Shown here piece after piece: positions 11,123 to 23,000 of a DNA stretch of 64,000 bases; the stretch's first letter is position 1, and every line of letters begins with the position of its first letter. This DNA comes from Takashimella koratensis (lineage: Eukaryota > Basidiomycota > Tremellomycetes > Trichosporonales > Tetragoniomycetaceae), in the NCBI GenBank assembly GCA_003116875.1, contig BCKT01000001.1, positions 1,235,486 through 1,299,485 on the forward strand, written 5' to 3'. The position numbers and the translations under genes are program-made. The notes beneath the pieces are model-generated. The model worked only from the letters and a program-made list of their open reading frames with translations, was not told the DNA's origin and searched no databases.

Positions 11123-12150
11123 ATGTCTACTACGTTTTCGCTCGCCCTCCCTCCCTCCAAGGTCGCTTGCGACCCCTCGCCTACCACCGTGGATTCGTCT
11201 GTTGCAGAAGTTGCTTCTGGCTCGGTACAGCCGCTCAGGACGTTTTCGAGATTGGAGACACTACCCGCCGAGTTGCTTCGCATGATCATGCACGAACTTT
11301 GGTACACTCGCTCCAAGTATCTCAAGACCTTGTCAACGTGCTGCAGAAACATTCAGGTTCAAGGCGCAGGAGTTCATGTGTGAGTGCTGCAACAATACAA
11401 TTTCCTTGAGGAGGTTCAAAAAGGAGACGGCCGGTATGTTGTGTTGACTACTGGTCCTTTGTGGGAAGAAGGCTGAAATAATTCACAGACGCGTACGACA
11501 GACGCCTCCGGAGTTTGCCCGACTCTTTACTCCTTGTCAGCACAGTACAGGTCCTGGACGCCACTGTGAACCTCGAAAAAGGAAAGCCAGCACGTTCCGC
11601 AGCAGCGAAGGTTTTCAGGAGGGTAGGCGGCCAGCTGACGAGGGTCCGTTTAATGCTTGAGAACGGTTACAAACAACCACCAAAGTCTGAGGAATGGACT
11701 CACGCTCTCATTGCCTTCGCCGAAAGTACCTCCGAACTCCTCGAACACGTGAACATTGTCTTGCGGAGCAGAAGCGATATCCGCCAATTTTTACCCATGT
11801 CTGGAGTCACGCCGCGCACACGCATGGCGGGTCTGAAGATACTTGTACACAATATGCTCTACGCCAGCTCTGACTTTCATGAAGAGCTTGAAAGCACCAT
11901 CGAGCCCATGGAAAACCTAACAAGCTTGACAGTAAGTACCATTTATATACTCGATGCTCTCGGACCTGCGCCGTTCCTTCTCCCCTCACTCCCCAATCTC
12001 GAAAACCTTCATTTCGAATGGGGCTCTGGCACCCTGCCAGCGAGAAACGACGTACAAGAGTGGCTTTCTGTCATCGACCAAGGCTTTTCCACCTGCAAGG
12101 TCACCGTCAGCTGGAAACCACAGGAGCAGTCACGCTCTATTACCACATGA
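11123..12150 (+). CDS. F-box/LRR-like protein, copy 3, with apparent +1 frameshift
   Basis: Third paralogue. It begins at ATG 11123; the F-box-like motif LPAELLRMIMHEL is near residue 47. The frame runs to CCRNIQ, then continues as FKAQEFMCECCNNTISLRR only after skipping one G at 11356-11357; without the skip the ORF stops at 11381. The downstream part uses an intron at 11434-11488, at the position conserved in copies 1 and 2, and ends at 12148-12150. The C-terminal half is Leu-rich (LPSLPNLENLHFEW). Homology to copy 2 on both sides of the shift shows both parts belong to one gene. The extra G may be a sequencing error, a recent inactivating mutation, or sit in a very small intron that I could not define. 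Confidence 0.5.
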
Positions 12151-12399
12151 CGATACGCACGTTGTCACGACCCGGCTTACCATAACCCTATCAATCGTCT
12201 TCAATACAATCATCTGACCACAATTTCCTTCGACTTCGCTGCCATCATTGTCACATCTCAAGACCGCCATGATACTACATTTGCTCACATCCGAAACTCG
12301 CCAGGAACCCAAAATGTCGTTCACAGTTCGTCAAATGTACTGCACTTCACACCACGCTCAGTCCATCGCCAGATCAATCGTCCTCACGAAACCTACTCG

Positions 12400-15300
12400 C
12401 TACTCGCTACTACCGCTCCCAGTCCGTTTATCCGGATTCGCCACAGTCAACGGTGCCCTCTTCACAGCCTCATACGTCGTTCTCGGTCTTGGCTTCGGTG
12501 TCGACCCACTCGACCCCCCTTGTTGCCCTGTCGCACTCGGCAATGTCGGACCTGTCACCGACTCCGGACTATCGGTCCAATACTGCGACAGGGGCGAGAA
12601 TACATCCGACAATGGTCTTGCCCTGGCCCCCGCCAACGCATGGGGTGGCGTCGAGCTTCCGGATCCCGGCGTTGTCGAGATCGCAGCGAGCGCAGATCGG
12701 CGGTTGATTGACTGCACCACGTCACGGACAGGTCGGCGGTGTGAGACTAATGGAGATGGAACGGGGGAGGCGATAGGTGGTTGGGCAGTTGATGTTGGTG
12801 TGGATTGCCATTGAGCGATAGAGGTGCGACGAGGGGTGGAGGTGGAGGTAGAAGTTGAAATGGAGGAGATGGAGGAGGGCGTCGGTTGAGTGGGTTGAGC
12901 TGGGTCGCCCACAGGTGCGAGGTTGAAAATCCCCCGTGTAGGTGTATGCGCAGGCGAAAGAGCGCGAGGGGTCGTGTCGCCCTGCGATGGAGACCCCGAC
13001 TGAGGTGCACGAGAGTACACCGGACGTGGAGGAGATCGTTTGAACGCAGATCCGTCGAATACCACCGATCCAAGCTCGTCCATCGCTGTCTCCTTATTTC
13101 TTTCGACATCGCGTGTAGCACCAACCGCCGAACCGAGCCCTTCGTCATGGTCTAGATCCGCGTGCCACGGAGTATCCTCCACCATGACCTCCGTGGGCGT
13201 CGCGACGCTCCCGTCTGTCGGTTCCCGCACAACCACCACCATATCCCTCATCGTCCTTGCCGACTGCACACTGCCCAGGCTCGCGTGACTCTCGTGACTC
13301 TCCCTCGAGATCTCCTGCACGTGTCCCAGCCTCCCCCTGCGTCCACTTCCACTACCCACGGGATCTGCAACAGCCCCCAGAGTCTCGGGCACGTCGTCGG
13401 TTGAGCGGACTGGCCACAGCGTCGGTTGCGGCGCAGGATCACGTAGGTCGAACACCCGCCGAGATGGACTGGTGGGCTCGTGTTGTCCCTGTTGACCCGG
13501 CGAAGCGGACCCCGATCGCGGTCGGCTAAAGCGTAAGGTACCCGTCATCCGCTGGAGGAACGAACCCGACCTCCTGATCGGGGTATACGTCTCCTCTGTA
13601 TCTGGCGAAGCGAGCGCCGATAAACCCGGTGACGAAGGTGAACTTGGCTCGGAATCGACGAGACCGTGATCACCGACCCCTCCGCTGCGCATGCTCGAGT
13701 TGAGGAGCGACGCCGACGCCTGGTGTGCGATCGACGCGTGGGAGATGACTGCATCGTCAGACGCGTCCGAGTCAGTCGTCTGCCCTGACCGGTTGGAGCG
13801 AGGGAGGGAGGTGTCCGAGTACACTTGGCCAGGAGGGACGACCAGTAAGCCGCTCAAATCGAGTGGGTCGGACGGCATGAACGCGGGAAGAGTGTACCGG
13901 TGCGCCGAGTTGGCCGTTCCGCCAGTTGAAGGAGGAAGCTCCGTCTGGTCCATGAACGGATTAAGGTCTCGGCTCGCTCGAGGGGTGGGGACCGGACCAC
14001 CCTCAATCCTCGCGGACAGTCGATTTGGTACATCATTGTATCTGCTGACTCTGTTCCCTTCTGAGTCCATGAGAATCGCACCAGCTGGCAACCACGAATC
14101 GCTGAGTTCGCGATCGTCGATGCCCCATTCGTCCGCTTCGTCGAAATCAAACTCCCGCCTGTCCTCGTCTTGAAGCATGTTCAGCCTCGAGTCACGTACC
14201 GCCGTCGATCGCGTCCGAGCCACGCCGGACCCACTGCCTACGATGTCGCCCGAGTAGCCCAAGAGTCCGACGGTGGCGCTGCCGAGGTGCGGGTAGGAGC
14301 TCATTGCGGGGTGGATGGGTGCGCCGACCAGGCGGATACCTTGACCCTCGCGCCTCGTTGGCCAGCGAGTGGGAATCCTGCTTCCTTCCTCCGCGAGTTG
14401 GGCGTACGCGTCCCGCCCGCCAGATCCGACGCGATCTCGGATACCCGCGGCGATACCTGCGAGGCCCGCAGAGATCGATCCGAAGCCGAGAGCAGCTTGT
14501 TGGCTCCTCTTTACCTGTGCTCCGCCCTGAGCCGAGGGATCCAACAGCCCCTGCCCTCCCTTCTCCCTGCTTCCATATGGCCGAGCTCCACCACGTGTCG
14601 GGGAGTACCCGTACGGCCCACGCTGCTTACGCCGCCTCCTGCACAGTAAGAAGGTGACGAATAAAGCTGCTCCGAGCCCGATGATGACGCCGACGATGAT
14701 GGCGATCTTGGCGGAAGTCGAGAGCATGGATGCGGATGCATTGTTGCTAGCGAGACTGGCTGAGGAAGACGGGCCGGTGTACCCAGGACTGGAGGGAACG
14801 AATTTGGATGTGGATGGGTTGTTGCTTACTGCGCCGTTGGAAGCGGAGACGGTTGTCGAGGCTGACACGGCGGAGCTCGCTGTTGGCGTGCTGGTGGCGG
14901 AAGAGGTACCAGCTGAGCTCTGTTGGGAGGAGACAGCAGAGGAGACCGAATTTGAGTCGAACGAGTCTGTGAATGTATTTGTGTCCGTGTTGTAGATGTA
15001 CAAGCCGTTATCGGCTGGTGCGGACGATCCATATCCTCCATAGATGACCACTTGACTCCCGACAGCTACTGCGCTGTGGTCGTACCTTGCACTTGGGCCT
15101 GCAGCTGGTCAGCTCAATCTCTGAGGCAACGGGCCGACGAACTGACCAGTAGAGATCACTTGAGTCCAGACCAGCCCCACGAGGTCCAAGACCCATCCAT
15201 CAGAGTACGCAGTGTCCAGACCAACATCCGCCCCGCCGTACAAGAGCAAACCGGTGCCACCCGAGTTGAGAGACGCTGTCGCCCCTCGCCTTGCGGTGGG

Positions 15301-16153
15301 CACGGTCCCTCCGATACTGACCGTCCTCCACGTCGCGAAAGTCGACGACGTATCGAGAACGTAGATTGTTGACAAGGGGAGGAGGGTGGCAGAATCCGTA
15401 TCTGTCGACAGGTATGCGCCTCCAACGACGACAAGGGTACCGTTTGCCAGAAGAACGGATGCGTGGTGGAACAGACCCTGGGGCAGGCTTGGGAGAGTAT
15501 TGAATGTACTAGTCGTTATGTCGAACATGTAGCAGTCGGTAAAGGTAGCCCCTGATCCGTCGTCCTTCTCACCGCCGCAGATGAATATCGATCCCCCGTC
15601 TAGCGGCCATGAGCAGGACTGGCGTATCCGCCTGGTAGGTTGAGACCCCCATCCTGTCGCCTCTTGGGTGAAATTGATCGATGGGCTCGAGTCGAGGTTG
15701 AACACCCACGTCGAGTCCGCGAGCGTCTGCACAGCCTCTCCTGTGCCTCCGTCACCACCAAAGACGAGACCTGAGGTGCTCGAGGTCGCTGCGAGGCAGT
15801 GCCAGGCGTACGTGGGTGAGGAGGTAGGCGAGAGGAGAAAGAAGGGGGCAGAGGTGGTGCTGAAGTTGGACGAGAGAGGGAGGTAGATTGTGTCTCCTGT
15901 GTTAGGCGCTGAGGAGTAGACATCGGACGAGGTCGAGGTTTTGCCGCCTTGTATGAGGATCGCAGGGGGGGATGGGATGAACGTAACTGCATGACCCCAG
16001 CTGACTTGGGTTAGCTGAGAGACAACGGACAAGGTGGTGAGGTAGGTTTGAGCTGCTTGTGCTCACTCACGTTGGGATCATGGTGTAGCCTCTTGCTAGA
16101 ATGGGCATGATGGCTATTGCGGCGATGCCAAGCCGAGAATCAGGGACGAGCAT
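12400..16153 (-). CDS. Kelch-repeat single-pass transmembrane protein
   Basis: Exons (reading on -) 16153-16071, 16000-15147 and 15098-12400 give 1211 aa. An N-terminal hydrophobic segment (RLGIAAIAIMPILARG) may act as signal peptide. It is followed by about six kelch/galactose-oxidase-like blades with the GG hallmark (LVVVGGAYLS, LLLYGGADV, VVIYGGYGS). A Ser/Thr/Ala-rich stalk follows. One membrane helix (AKIAIIVGVIIGLGAALFVT) ends in a basic stop-transfer RRRRKQR. The remaining roughly 750 residues are a disordered Ser/Pro-rich cytoplasmic tail. This architecture (kelch outside, one TM, long tail) is common among basidiomycete proteins proposed to act at the cell surface or in polarity; role unknown. 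No copper-binding active site of true galactose oxidase is apparent. The first acceptor was chosen because it alone keeps the frame (IPT|WGHAV). Confidence 0.8.
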
Positions 16154-17190
16154 GGGCGATGATGGATTTTAAGAGACGAGCAAGTGCTAGTAGGATGGGT
16201 GAAGAGAGGATGGAGAAAGAGAAGGATAGGAGACGTCGTGAGTGGTCACTAAAGGCCAAGAGTGTTCGACCAAGACCGGGCTGAACAGGAAGGGTTAGAG
16301 GGGGATGTTGAATCAACGCGGCACCGCAAGTGCACCGGAGCGAAAGGATGCAGGATGATGAGGGAACAACAGAGTCCCTCAACCTTCAACCCTCAACCGA
16401 GCTCAGATCGCCCGTTCAAGGAGGCGGAGATCTACTTGGACCTGGGCGAGGGGGCGAGAACAAAGGTGAAGAGCTGAGGAAGGGAAAGGAAGAAGCAAAG
16501 TCACTCGTCGTGAGGAGACGGTTCAAAGATGGACGGTGGACGGTGGAGTTGGTGAGAGATGTTGATGTTGAGATATAGGAGGGAGTTGGTCGACACGGAC
16601 GTCATCTGTGATGTGAGTCTAGACTGTCTGTCTCATCCTCCACCGTCGCACTGCTTCTCGTCACAACGGGTCATGCCTGATTCCCATGATAGCCAGCTAG
16701 CCACGGCATCTCATTGAGCATCGGATCGAGAAGAGGCATGCGACAGCTGCTGGAGGATGCCGATGCCGATGACGCTGCTGCATCATGATAGGATATGCCG
16801 CATGCCCGTATCGTAACTCGTGTGTGTGTTTGCGTGTGTCTGTGCATGGGTGGCAAAGGAAGGAGGCGGGGCGTGGTCAGGCCCAAAGGAAGGGGAGGGG
16901 ACCAAAGGATGATGCAAGGTTGATTGATCCGAGGGAGAGTGTCCCAGGTTTCACCTGCCTCGTGGTTTCAGATGATGGTAAAACGGGGTGATCTATTTCC
17001 TCCCCCCATTTGTTTCCATAATCCCGACGTGTGGCACTTTTTCGACGAAAAAATCTCTTGCTGGGCCAAATTCGAGATTGGGTCGTGATTCAACTTTTGA
17101 CTTTGTCCCTGGCCACTTGCACTTTCGAGACTCCCTTTTCACTCTCCTCTTCATCCTTCACCACACCTACCAACCTCATCAACCGACAAA
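16154..17190. promoter_or_regulatory. Divergent promoter region, kelch gene / eS21
   Basis: About 1 kb between two divergent starts, with no supportable gene. The last 150 bp before the eS21 start are pyrimidine-rich, as expected for a ribosomal protein leader. Confidence 0.5.
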
Positions 17191-17799
17191 ATGGGTACGC
17201 ATCGCTTTCTGGACTCGTCGAGATAGGCAGGGATGAGATGAGGAGGGATAGATGAGGTGGAATTAGGGGTGGTTGTGGTGGAGCAAGAGACAGCGAAAGG
17301 GCTTGTTGGATGGAGAGAAGAACACTAGGACGAAGACGGAGCATGGGTGGAATAGAGAATGAGAATGAGAGAGGATGGGGAAACGAGGGCTCGTCGATTT
17401 GGGAAGAATGTGTGCTGACGGCGTTCCACAGAGAACGACAAGGGTGTCCTCGTTGACCTTTACATCCCCCGACACTGCGCGGCCACCAGTGCGTTCAGTC
17501 TCACCTTTTGAAGGAAGGTTTTTACTGATCACACGCAGACCGCCTCATCACCGCCAAGGACCACGCCTCGGTCCAGTTCACCGTCGCCGACGTCGACGCT
17601 GAGGGCAAGGCCATCAAGGGCCAGGGTACCACCATCGCTCTCTGCGGCCAGATCCGATCCCAGGGCGAGGCTGACGACGTGAGTGGGCATGGGCTAGGGT
17701 CCTGGACTGGGAGGTGATGCGGGGTGAAAGAGAGAATGGTCGAGATGGATGAGGGCGATGGGGTGTGATGGCAGGAGAGACAGAGGCGTTGAAGGAGAT

Positions 17800-17883
<84 letters not shown>

Positions 17884-17998
17884 AGGGCTTAGACGTCGAC
17901 GAAGGTGCAAGGGCCGAGCTGACCATCAACCACAGTCCATCAACCGTATCGCGACCAAGGAGGGCCTCCTCAAGGGCGTCTGGAACTACTCTCGTTGA
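17191..17998 (+). CDS. RPS21: 40S ribosomal protein eS21
   Basis: Component of the small ribosomal subunit. Exons 17191-17194, 17432-17488, 17539-17678 and 17936-17998 give 87 aa, exactly the usual fungal length. The first exon is only four nucleotides (ATGG); joined to the second it gives the invariant MENDKG start. Other conserved blocks are VDLYIPRHCAATNRLI, the DHASVQFTVADVD segment and ATKEGLLKGVWNYSR at the end. Introns 1 (237 nt) and 3 (257 nt) are far longer than typical for this window; intron 3 carries a long AG microsatellite. I looked for a box C/D snoRNA in both and saw no complete RTGATGA/CTGA pair. Confidence 0.96.
17802..17875. repeat. (AG)37 microsatellite in an intron
   Basis: Seventy-four bases of perfect AG dinucleotide lie inside intron 3 of the eS21 gene, ending about 60 nt before the acceptor. 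On the opposite strand it produces a spurious Leu-Ser ORF. Confidence 0.95.
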
Positions 17999-18265
17999 TC
18001 GGCTGGGAGGTTTCTTCTTTCCTCTCGTGTATGCATTAGGGTGATGATATCGAAACGAGCAGAGCAATGACGTGTTACGTGGGATACGGGCTTGGTGCAT
18101 GGTGCATGGTGTACAGGAGTCAGTCTATGGTCTATCTGGAGCAAGCAGTGTGTGAGGGTGACAGTGTTCGACATGAGGAGAAGAGATATGAGCGTCTGGG
18201 TGTAAGAAAGTCGTGAGGATATAAGGCAAAAGGAACCTTGTTCCATGGTCGTGGTCACAATTTGG

Positions 18266-19896
18266 TTATCGCCCCCAATCAGACGGTTCCCACTCGTCAC
18301 CCGACTCTACATCACTCCCCCATACATCTGGAGCCTCATCCTCTTCATCCACGGGGAGCACCCCTTCCCATCCTGCTGCTCGTGCTGTCCGGCGTGCCAG
18401 CCGCTCCAGCGCATAATGTTCTGCCCGTAGCTCGGAAGGATACCAACTGATCCAGGGAGTCAGTACTTCTCTCCTGCTTGAGACGTGACTTCTGCTTTGA
18501 AGAGCCAGCTAGTCATAGGGAAGAAAGGACTTGCAGCTCTGGCTGTACTTACTAGTTCACCGCTACCGCGAGGCCACCCGAACCCTCGGCCTGCTCGACC
18601 TTGTGCCACCAGTTCGCAGGGAGGAAGAGCGTCTCCCCTTCGTGCAGTGTAACGACGATAGGTCGAATCGATATTGGCAGGGAAATATCTTCCACCCAAG
18701 GGACTTGGGGACCGTCATCGGGGACCGGTTGCAGTCCGTTCTCAGTCCGCACCAGTGTTGAGGAAGGATGAAAGTGCTCTGTACAGTCAGCGTCAGTGCC
18801 AGTGTCGATCAAGTGTTAAGAATGGGTCAAGGGCGGGTTACGTACGCTCAAGCCACAGCCCCTCGATGGGTGAGATGAGAGTAAAGGTCTTGGAACCCGT
18901 CAAGACGTGATAGATGTTATCGTAAGGATCATGATGTAACGATGTCGTGCTCTGTTTTGAACCTATCCACAAGTTGACCGCGTCCGCCGATTTGCCTATG
19001 AAAAGTAAATTCAGGTCAGCCCTATATACCTGGTTTTATCTTCCAGGCCGGTCACCAAGCCCCAATGGCCATCACTCGCTGCAGACATGGAGAAGACAGG
19101 CGTACTCACCTGAAGCCTCGCTCATCCACTCAACGTCACGCTTAACCACCGACTGGAACGCCGCGAGCTCGGGCGTCCGCAACTCGGCTGGTTCGCGGAA
19201 TACATTCCCATCTTGAGACTGGAGGTAAACGATCTCGTCGGCCCCCTCGTCCCTCTCGACCTCGCTGACCCCGTCCATTCGCTTCGAGGTAGCACGTAGC
19301 CGGTCCAAAAAGATAGACATGGTCATACGTTCCTCGAGGGGTTTCACAAATGCCGAAGAACCGTCAGGCAATCTGCGAACCGAGTCTGCGAAACTGAAGA
19401 TCGTGTCAGCTTTTCGTTCACCGCTCGGTGAAGGGAAGGAGACTGAGAATGGAGTCTTGGAGAGAATGGTGGGGAGAACGAAAACGAACCCATCGTCTGT
19501 GACGGCGACAGTGATCTGTGTGTCTCCAACAATGTCGATATACGTCTGCGGACTTGCCCAGTCTCGTCCCTCCGTCATCGGCGAGAACCCTGTGAACAAG
19601 TGGGAGACCATTAGCTCCGCTTCTCAAGCTGAGTACGGGAATCTCTGAAGCTGAGATGTACCTACCCTTGATGACTGCTGGATGAGCTTTATGGATCATA
19701 CGTAAAGCTTCGAGCGCGGTCGGCGGCGCCGCGAGCGTGTCCTCCGCTGCCCATTGCAGATCTGCGATGGTGTCAGATGAGCTCAAGGGTAAGGTCTGGC
19801 GTGGAGCAAGTGCGTCAAGGGACACGAACCATGGTAGTCTATGAGAAGCTGGTCGAGGTGTGTCCTCAGTACCGAGGTTGGAACGCTGTCTGCCAT
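18266..19896 (-). CDS. JMJD7-like JmjC (cupin-8) oxygenase
   Basis: Predicted Fe(II)/2-oxoglutarate dioxygenase. Human JMJD7 hydroxylates lysines of DRG GTPases; the same role here is inference. Six exons (on -): 19896-19830, 19761-19666, 19589-19110, 18995-18846, 18778-18553 and 18446-18266, giving 399 aa with continuous phase. The metal site is visible as H-x-D in SLHHDPYDNIYHVLTG, very close to the JMJD7 pattern, and the distal His in LPANWWHKVEQ. An N-terminal FSPMTEGRDWASPQTYIDIVG block is also typical. The C-terminal tail is acidic (Glu/Asp). The start MADSVPTSVLR is the first ATG on the 185-bp divergent region shared with NTE1. A possible alternative is a wider cupin-8 hydroxylase, but the HHDPYDN context favours JMJD7. 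Confidence 0.85.
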
Positions 19897-20081
19897 GGTC
19901 TGCTGCTGCGTTTGGTGCGGTGAAGAGAGTGGAGGAAAACATCTCCTCGGTGGGTTTTATGAATCGGTGCCTGAGTTTTAGATATCTGATCTGCCACGTG
20001 CATTCCGTTGTCCACTCTCTTACCGGTACGCGATCCTTGTCCTCTCTTCTGCTTCTCTCCCAACTTGACCCAACTCTCATC
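19897..20081. promoter_or_regulatory. Shared promoter of JMJD7-like gene and NTE1
   Basis: Only 185 bp separate the two divergent start codons, so both genes must share regulatory DNA. A CACGTG E-box sits near the middle at 19995-20000. Confidence 0.6.
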
Positions 20082-23000
20082 ATGGACCACCCGGCGGGCG
20101 GTGTGGTCACCCCCTTGTCTCTCCCTTCCCCCGTCTCCAACCCTCTGCTCGCTCTTGCTGCCGCGTTCGTCCAAGCCGCGCTCTACCTCCTCCAGCGCGT
20201 TCGGTACCTCGTTGGCTGGCTCACCGTCTCTCTACCCATCATGGTCGTCCGTGTCCTCCAATACTCATTCACCATCTCTCTCGGCTTCCCACACTTCCTC
20301 GCCCTCTTCATCGGCGCGTGCGGCCTGGTCTTCGTCTTCATTCGGTACCGATACTTGACAAAGTACACGCAGTTGAAAGAAGCAGCACTCCCGCCTCCCT
20401 CTCCTCCGACACTGAGCAACACACTCCCGCTGGCAGACGCGGCGCTCGCGGATCCATCAGGAAGGTCAAACAAACTGTTTCACTCATACCTCGATGACTT
20501 TCTGTCAGCGATTCGGATATTCGGATACTTGGAGAAACCAGTGTTCCATGAGCTCAGCAGGCACTTGCAGACGAGGAGGTTGGCAGCCGGGGACTCGATG
20601 GATATTGCAGGTGGTGATTTTTGGTGCGTCGTCGAGGGTAACGTCCAGGTGGTGAGTTCTTTCAGAACCTAATCATCTGGCAACAAAGTATATGCAAACT
20701 CGCCGTACTGAGAGTATCGCCTGTGTTCTATCGCTTACTTCTACTCCACGCTTTTACCTCGCCCTTCTACTCCGCCCTTGTCGTGCCCTCACAACCAGTT
20801 CGCGCCCTCGGACAAATCAACCGGCTCCTCCCCCTCTCCTGGCGACTTTTTCGCCTCTGACAGCTTTAATGGCTACCACCTGATCAACGAAGTTTCTACC
20901 GGCGGCACCTTGTCTTCCCTCTTCTCCATCCTTTCACTCTTCACCGAAGACATCAAGGTCGCTTGGACGCCGCCTTCTGCCGAAGACGAAGGAGACGAGC
21001 TGAACAGTAGCGTTGAGCTGCAGGTCCCGACCACTCTTGGGCCCGGCGGCATCGTGAGCGGTAGCGGTGGTGTCGGAGGGGGAGGCGGGGGAAGCGGTGG
21101 ATTCGGTCGACGATCACGCGCCAACTCGGACGTGAGCCAACTCGATGGTCAGACGATGGGCTCGTCCATCTCCATCGCTAGCCCTTTACTCACCGCTCGA
21201 CCAACCGACATGGTCCGCCGCCGCTCTTCATCCATGGGCAACGAGACCGAGACCGAACACCCTACTCCACCCTCTCGCGATCCCACCCTTTCTCCCGAGT
21301 TTGTACCCTCCGGCTCTTACTCACAGCCAGCCACGTCGTCACCTTCGCCTATGCTGCTTCCGAACGATAGCCAACCGCCGGTACCGAGGAGCGGGACGTC
21401 GCGGTCGAGATCAAGAGGAGTTCCGATGCCTCTGCATACCTCGTCGCCACGCCCGAAAGCGAAGAGGTTGACCACTGCCGCTGCTCTCAAGGGCACGATA
21501 GCAAGAGCTACAATGGATACGACATTGGCGGTCATCCCCGCAGCGGCGTTTAGGAAGCTCACGAACAAGTTTCCGAAAGCTAGCGGGACGGTGGTCCAGG
21601 TCGTCCTTGAGCGTTTCAGCAGAGTTACTTTCATGACTGGTGCGTCCTTCATTCCTTCTGTCACGCTACTTGCCCGTTCCACTTCTCTTGCGGAATAGAA
21701 GATCTTCGCCCTTATACCTGTTTGCAGCACACAAATTCCTCGGCCTGACTCGCGAGATCCTCCGAAGCGAGTCGGCTCTTAACACCCTTGTCTCTCACCC
21801 GCTTCCTCGCTCGTTCTACACCGGTGGCGGTATGCAAGCCCTTCGTGATCGGTTTCAACCCGAGATGAAACGATTTACTTCCCCGTCCGACCTCTCTGAG
21901 AAGGACTACTTCACTTTCGAGCCGAGCCCGACAGTCAAGTCGCCGTCGCTCCCTTCGACTACACCGACGAACGGGACCCCAGCGAAGCGGTTCGCGCCGA
22001 TGGTCATGACCCGGCTCGAATCGGAGGAGGCCCTTGACGACGACGAGTCCAGTCCTATCGGCGTGGAGAACACCTTTGAGACGCCGAAACGCGCACAGGG
22101 GGTACCGTTATCACCTGAAACAGCCGTCCGTCATTCGAGCACTTTCGTGCGCCGGACCTCGGCGATCAGAAAACAAGTCGCGGCAGGTGACCTGGCGATG
22201 ACGGCGTCATCAGGGGATGCGGGTGATGCGTTTTACCGCGGACACGGTCCGGCCCAGACCCCCGCGATCGCACGAAACGATACATGGCGTGGCAAGTTTT
22301 CATCTAGTGAGGCTCTGCCAGTCCCTGCGGATAACCCAGCCGACGAGGGGTTCGAGCTCCGTGAAGCTGTCGTCATGTGTATCGCCAAGTCGATCGGGCT
22401 GGCCCAGCCCTCCGATGGCAGTGGCGGCGGAGGGTATGCAGACTCTCTCGGTGGCCGCAAGTCATATGTTCCCTCTGTGGCGTCAACACCTAATTCGCCA
22501 ATGTTCCCGCCCAACAACGGCAGACCCTCCCGAGCTCCTCCCTTCGGAAACGTGCTCGACATGATGAACGCCTCTGGCAGCCATGACAACATCATCGGTG
22601 GTATGATTCGCGAGGGTTTGCTCAATCGAGCAGTAGACGATGAGATGTCTAGCGTTTCAGCGAGCGTCCACGATAGTTCGGCGGCTGGGATGGGGTTGGA
22701 TGTGAATCGGAACATCTCGAGGGATTTAGAATCGAATGTGGAGATTCTGTTCTTCCCGAAGGGTTCGACCTTGGTCAAAGCAGGAGATAGGTCGCCGGGG
22801 ATATACTATGTCATCGATGGGTTCCTCGATGTGACGATCCCCGTCAAGCGAGCAGGGCTGGACGCCGGGCACGGGGGTGTCCAGGCGGATCCGGGGACGT
22901 CGTCAGTCTCGAATGTTTCAGAACGACCATTTGGAGTCGCGTTGGGCCTAGAGACAGGGGACAAGGAAGCCGCAGTCGAGCATCTCTTCACTGTCAAGGT

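Noticed and set aside
12248..12814. 188-codon + strand ORF
   Set aside because: Lies antisense to the 3' end of the kelch gene, whose coding quality is much stronger; no domain.
17195..17431. Possible intronic snoRNA in eS21 intron 1
   Set aside because: No complete C box plus D box with flanking pairing visible by eye.
17522..18100. Leu-Ser repeat ORF on -
   Set aside because: Produced by the AG microsatellite in the eS21 intron.
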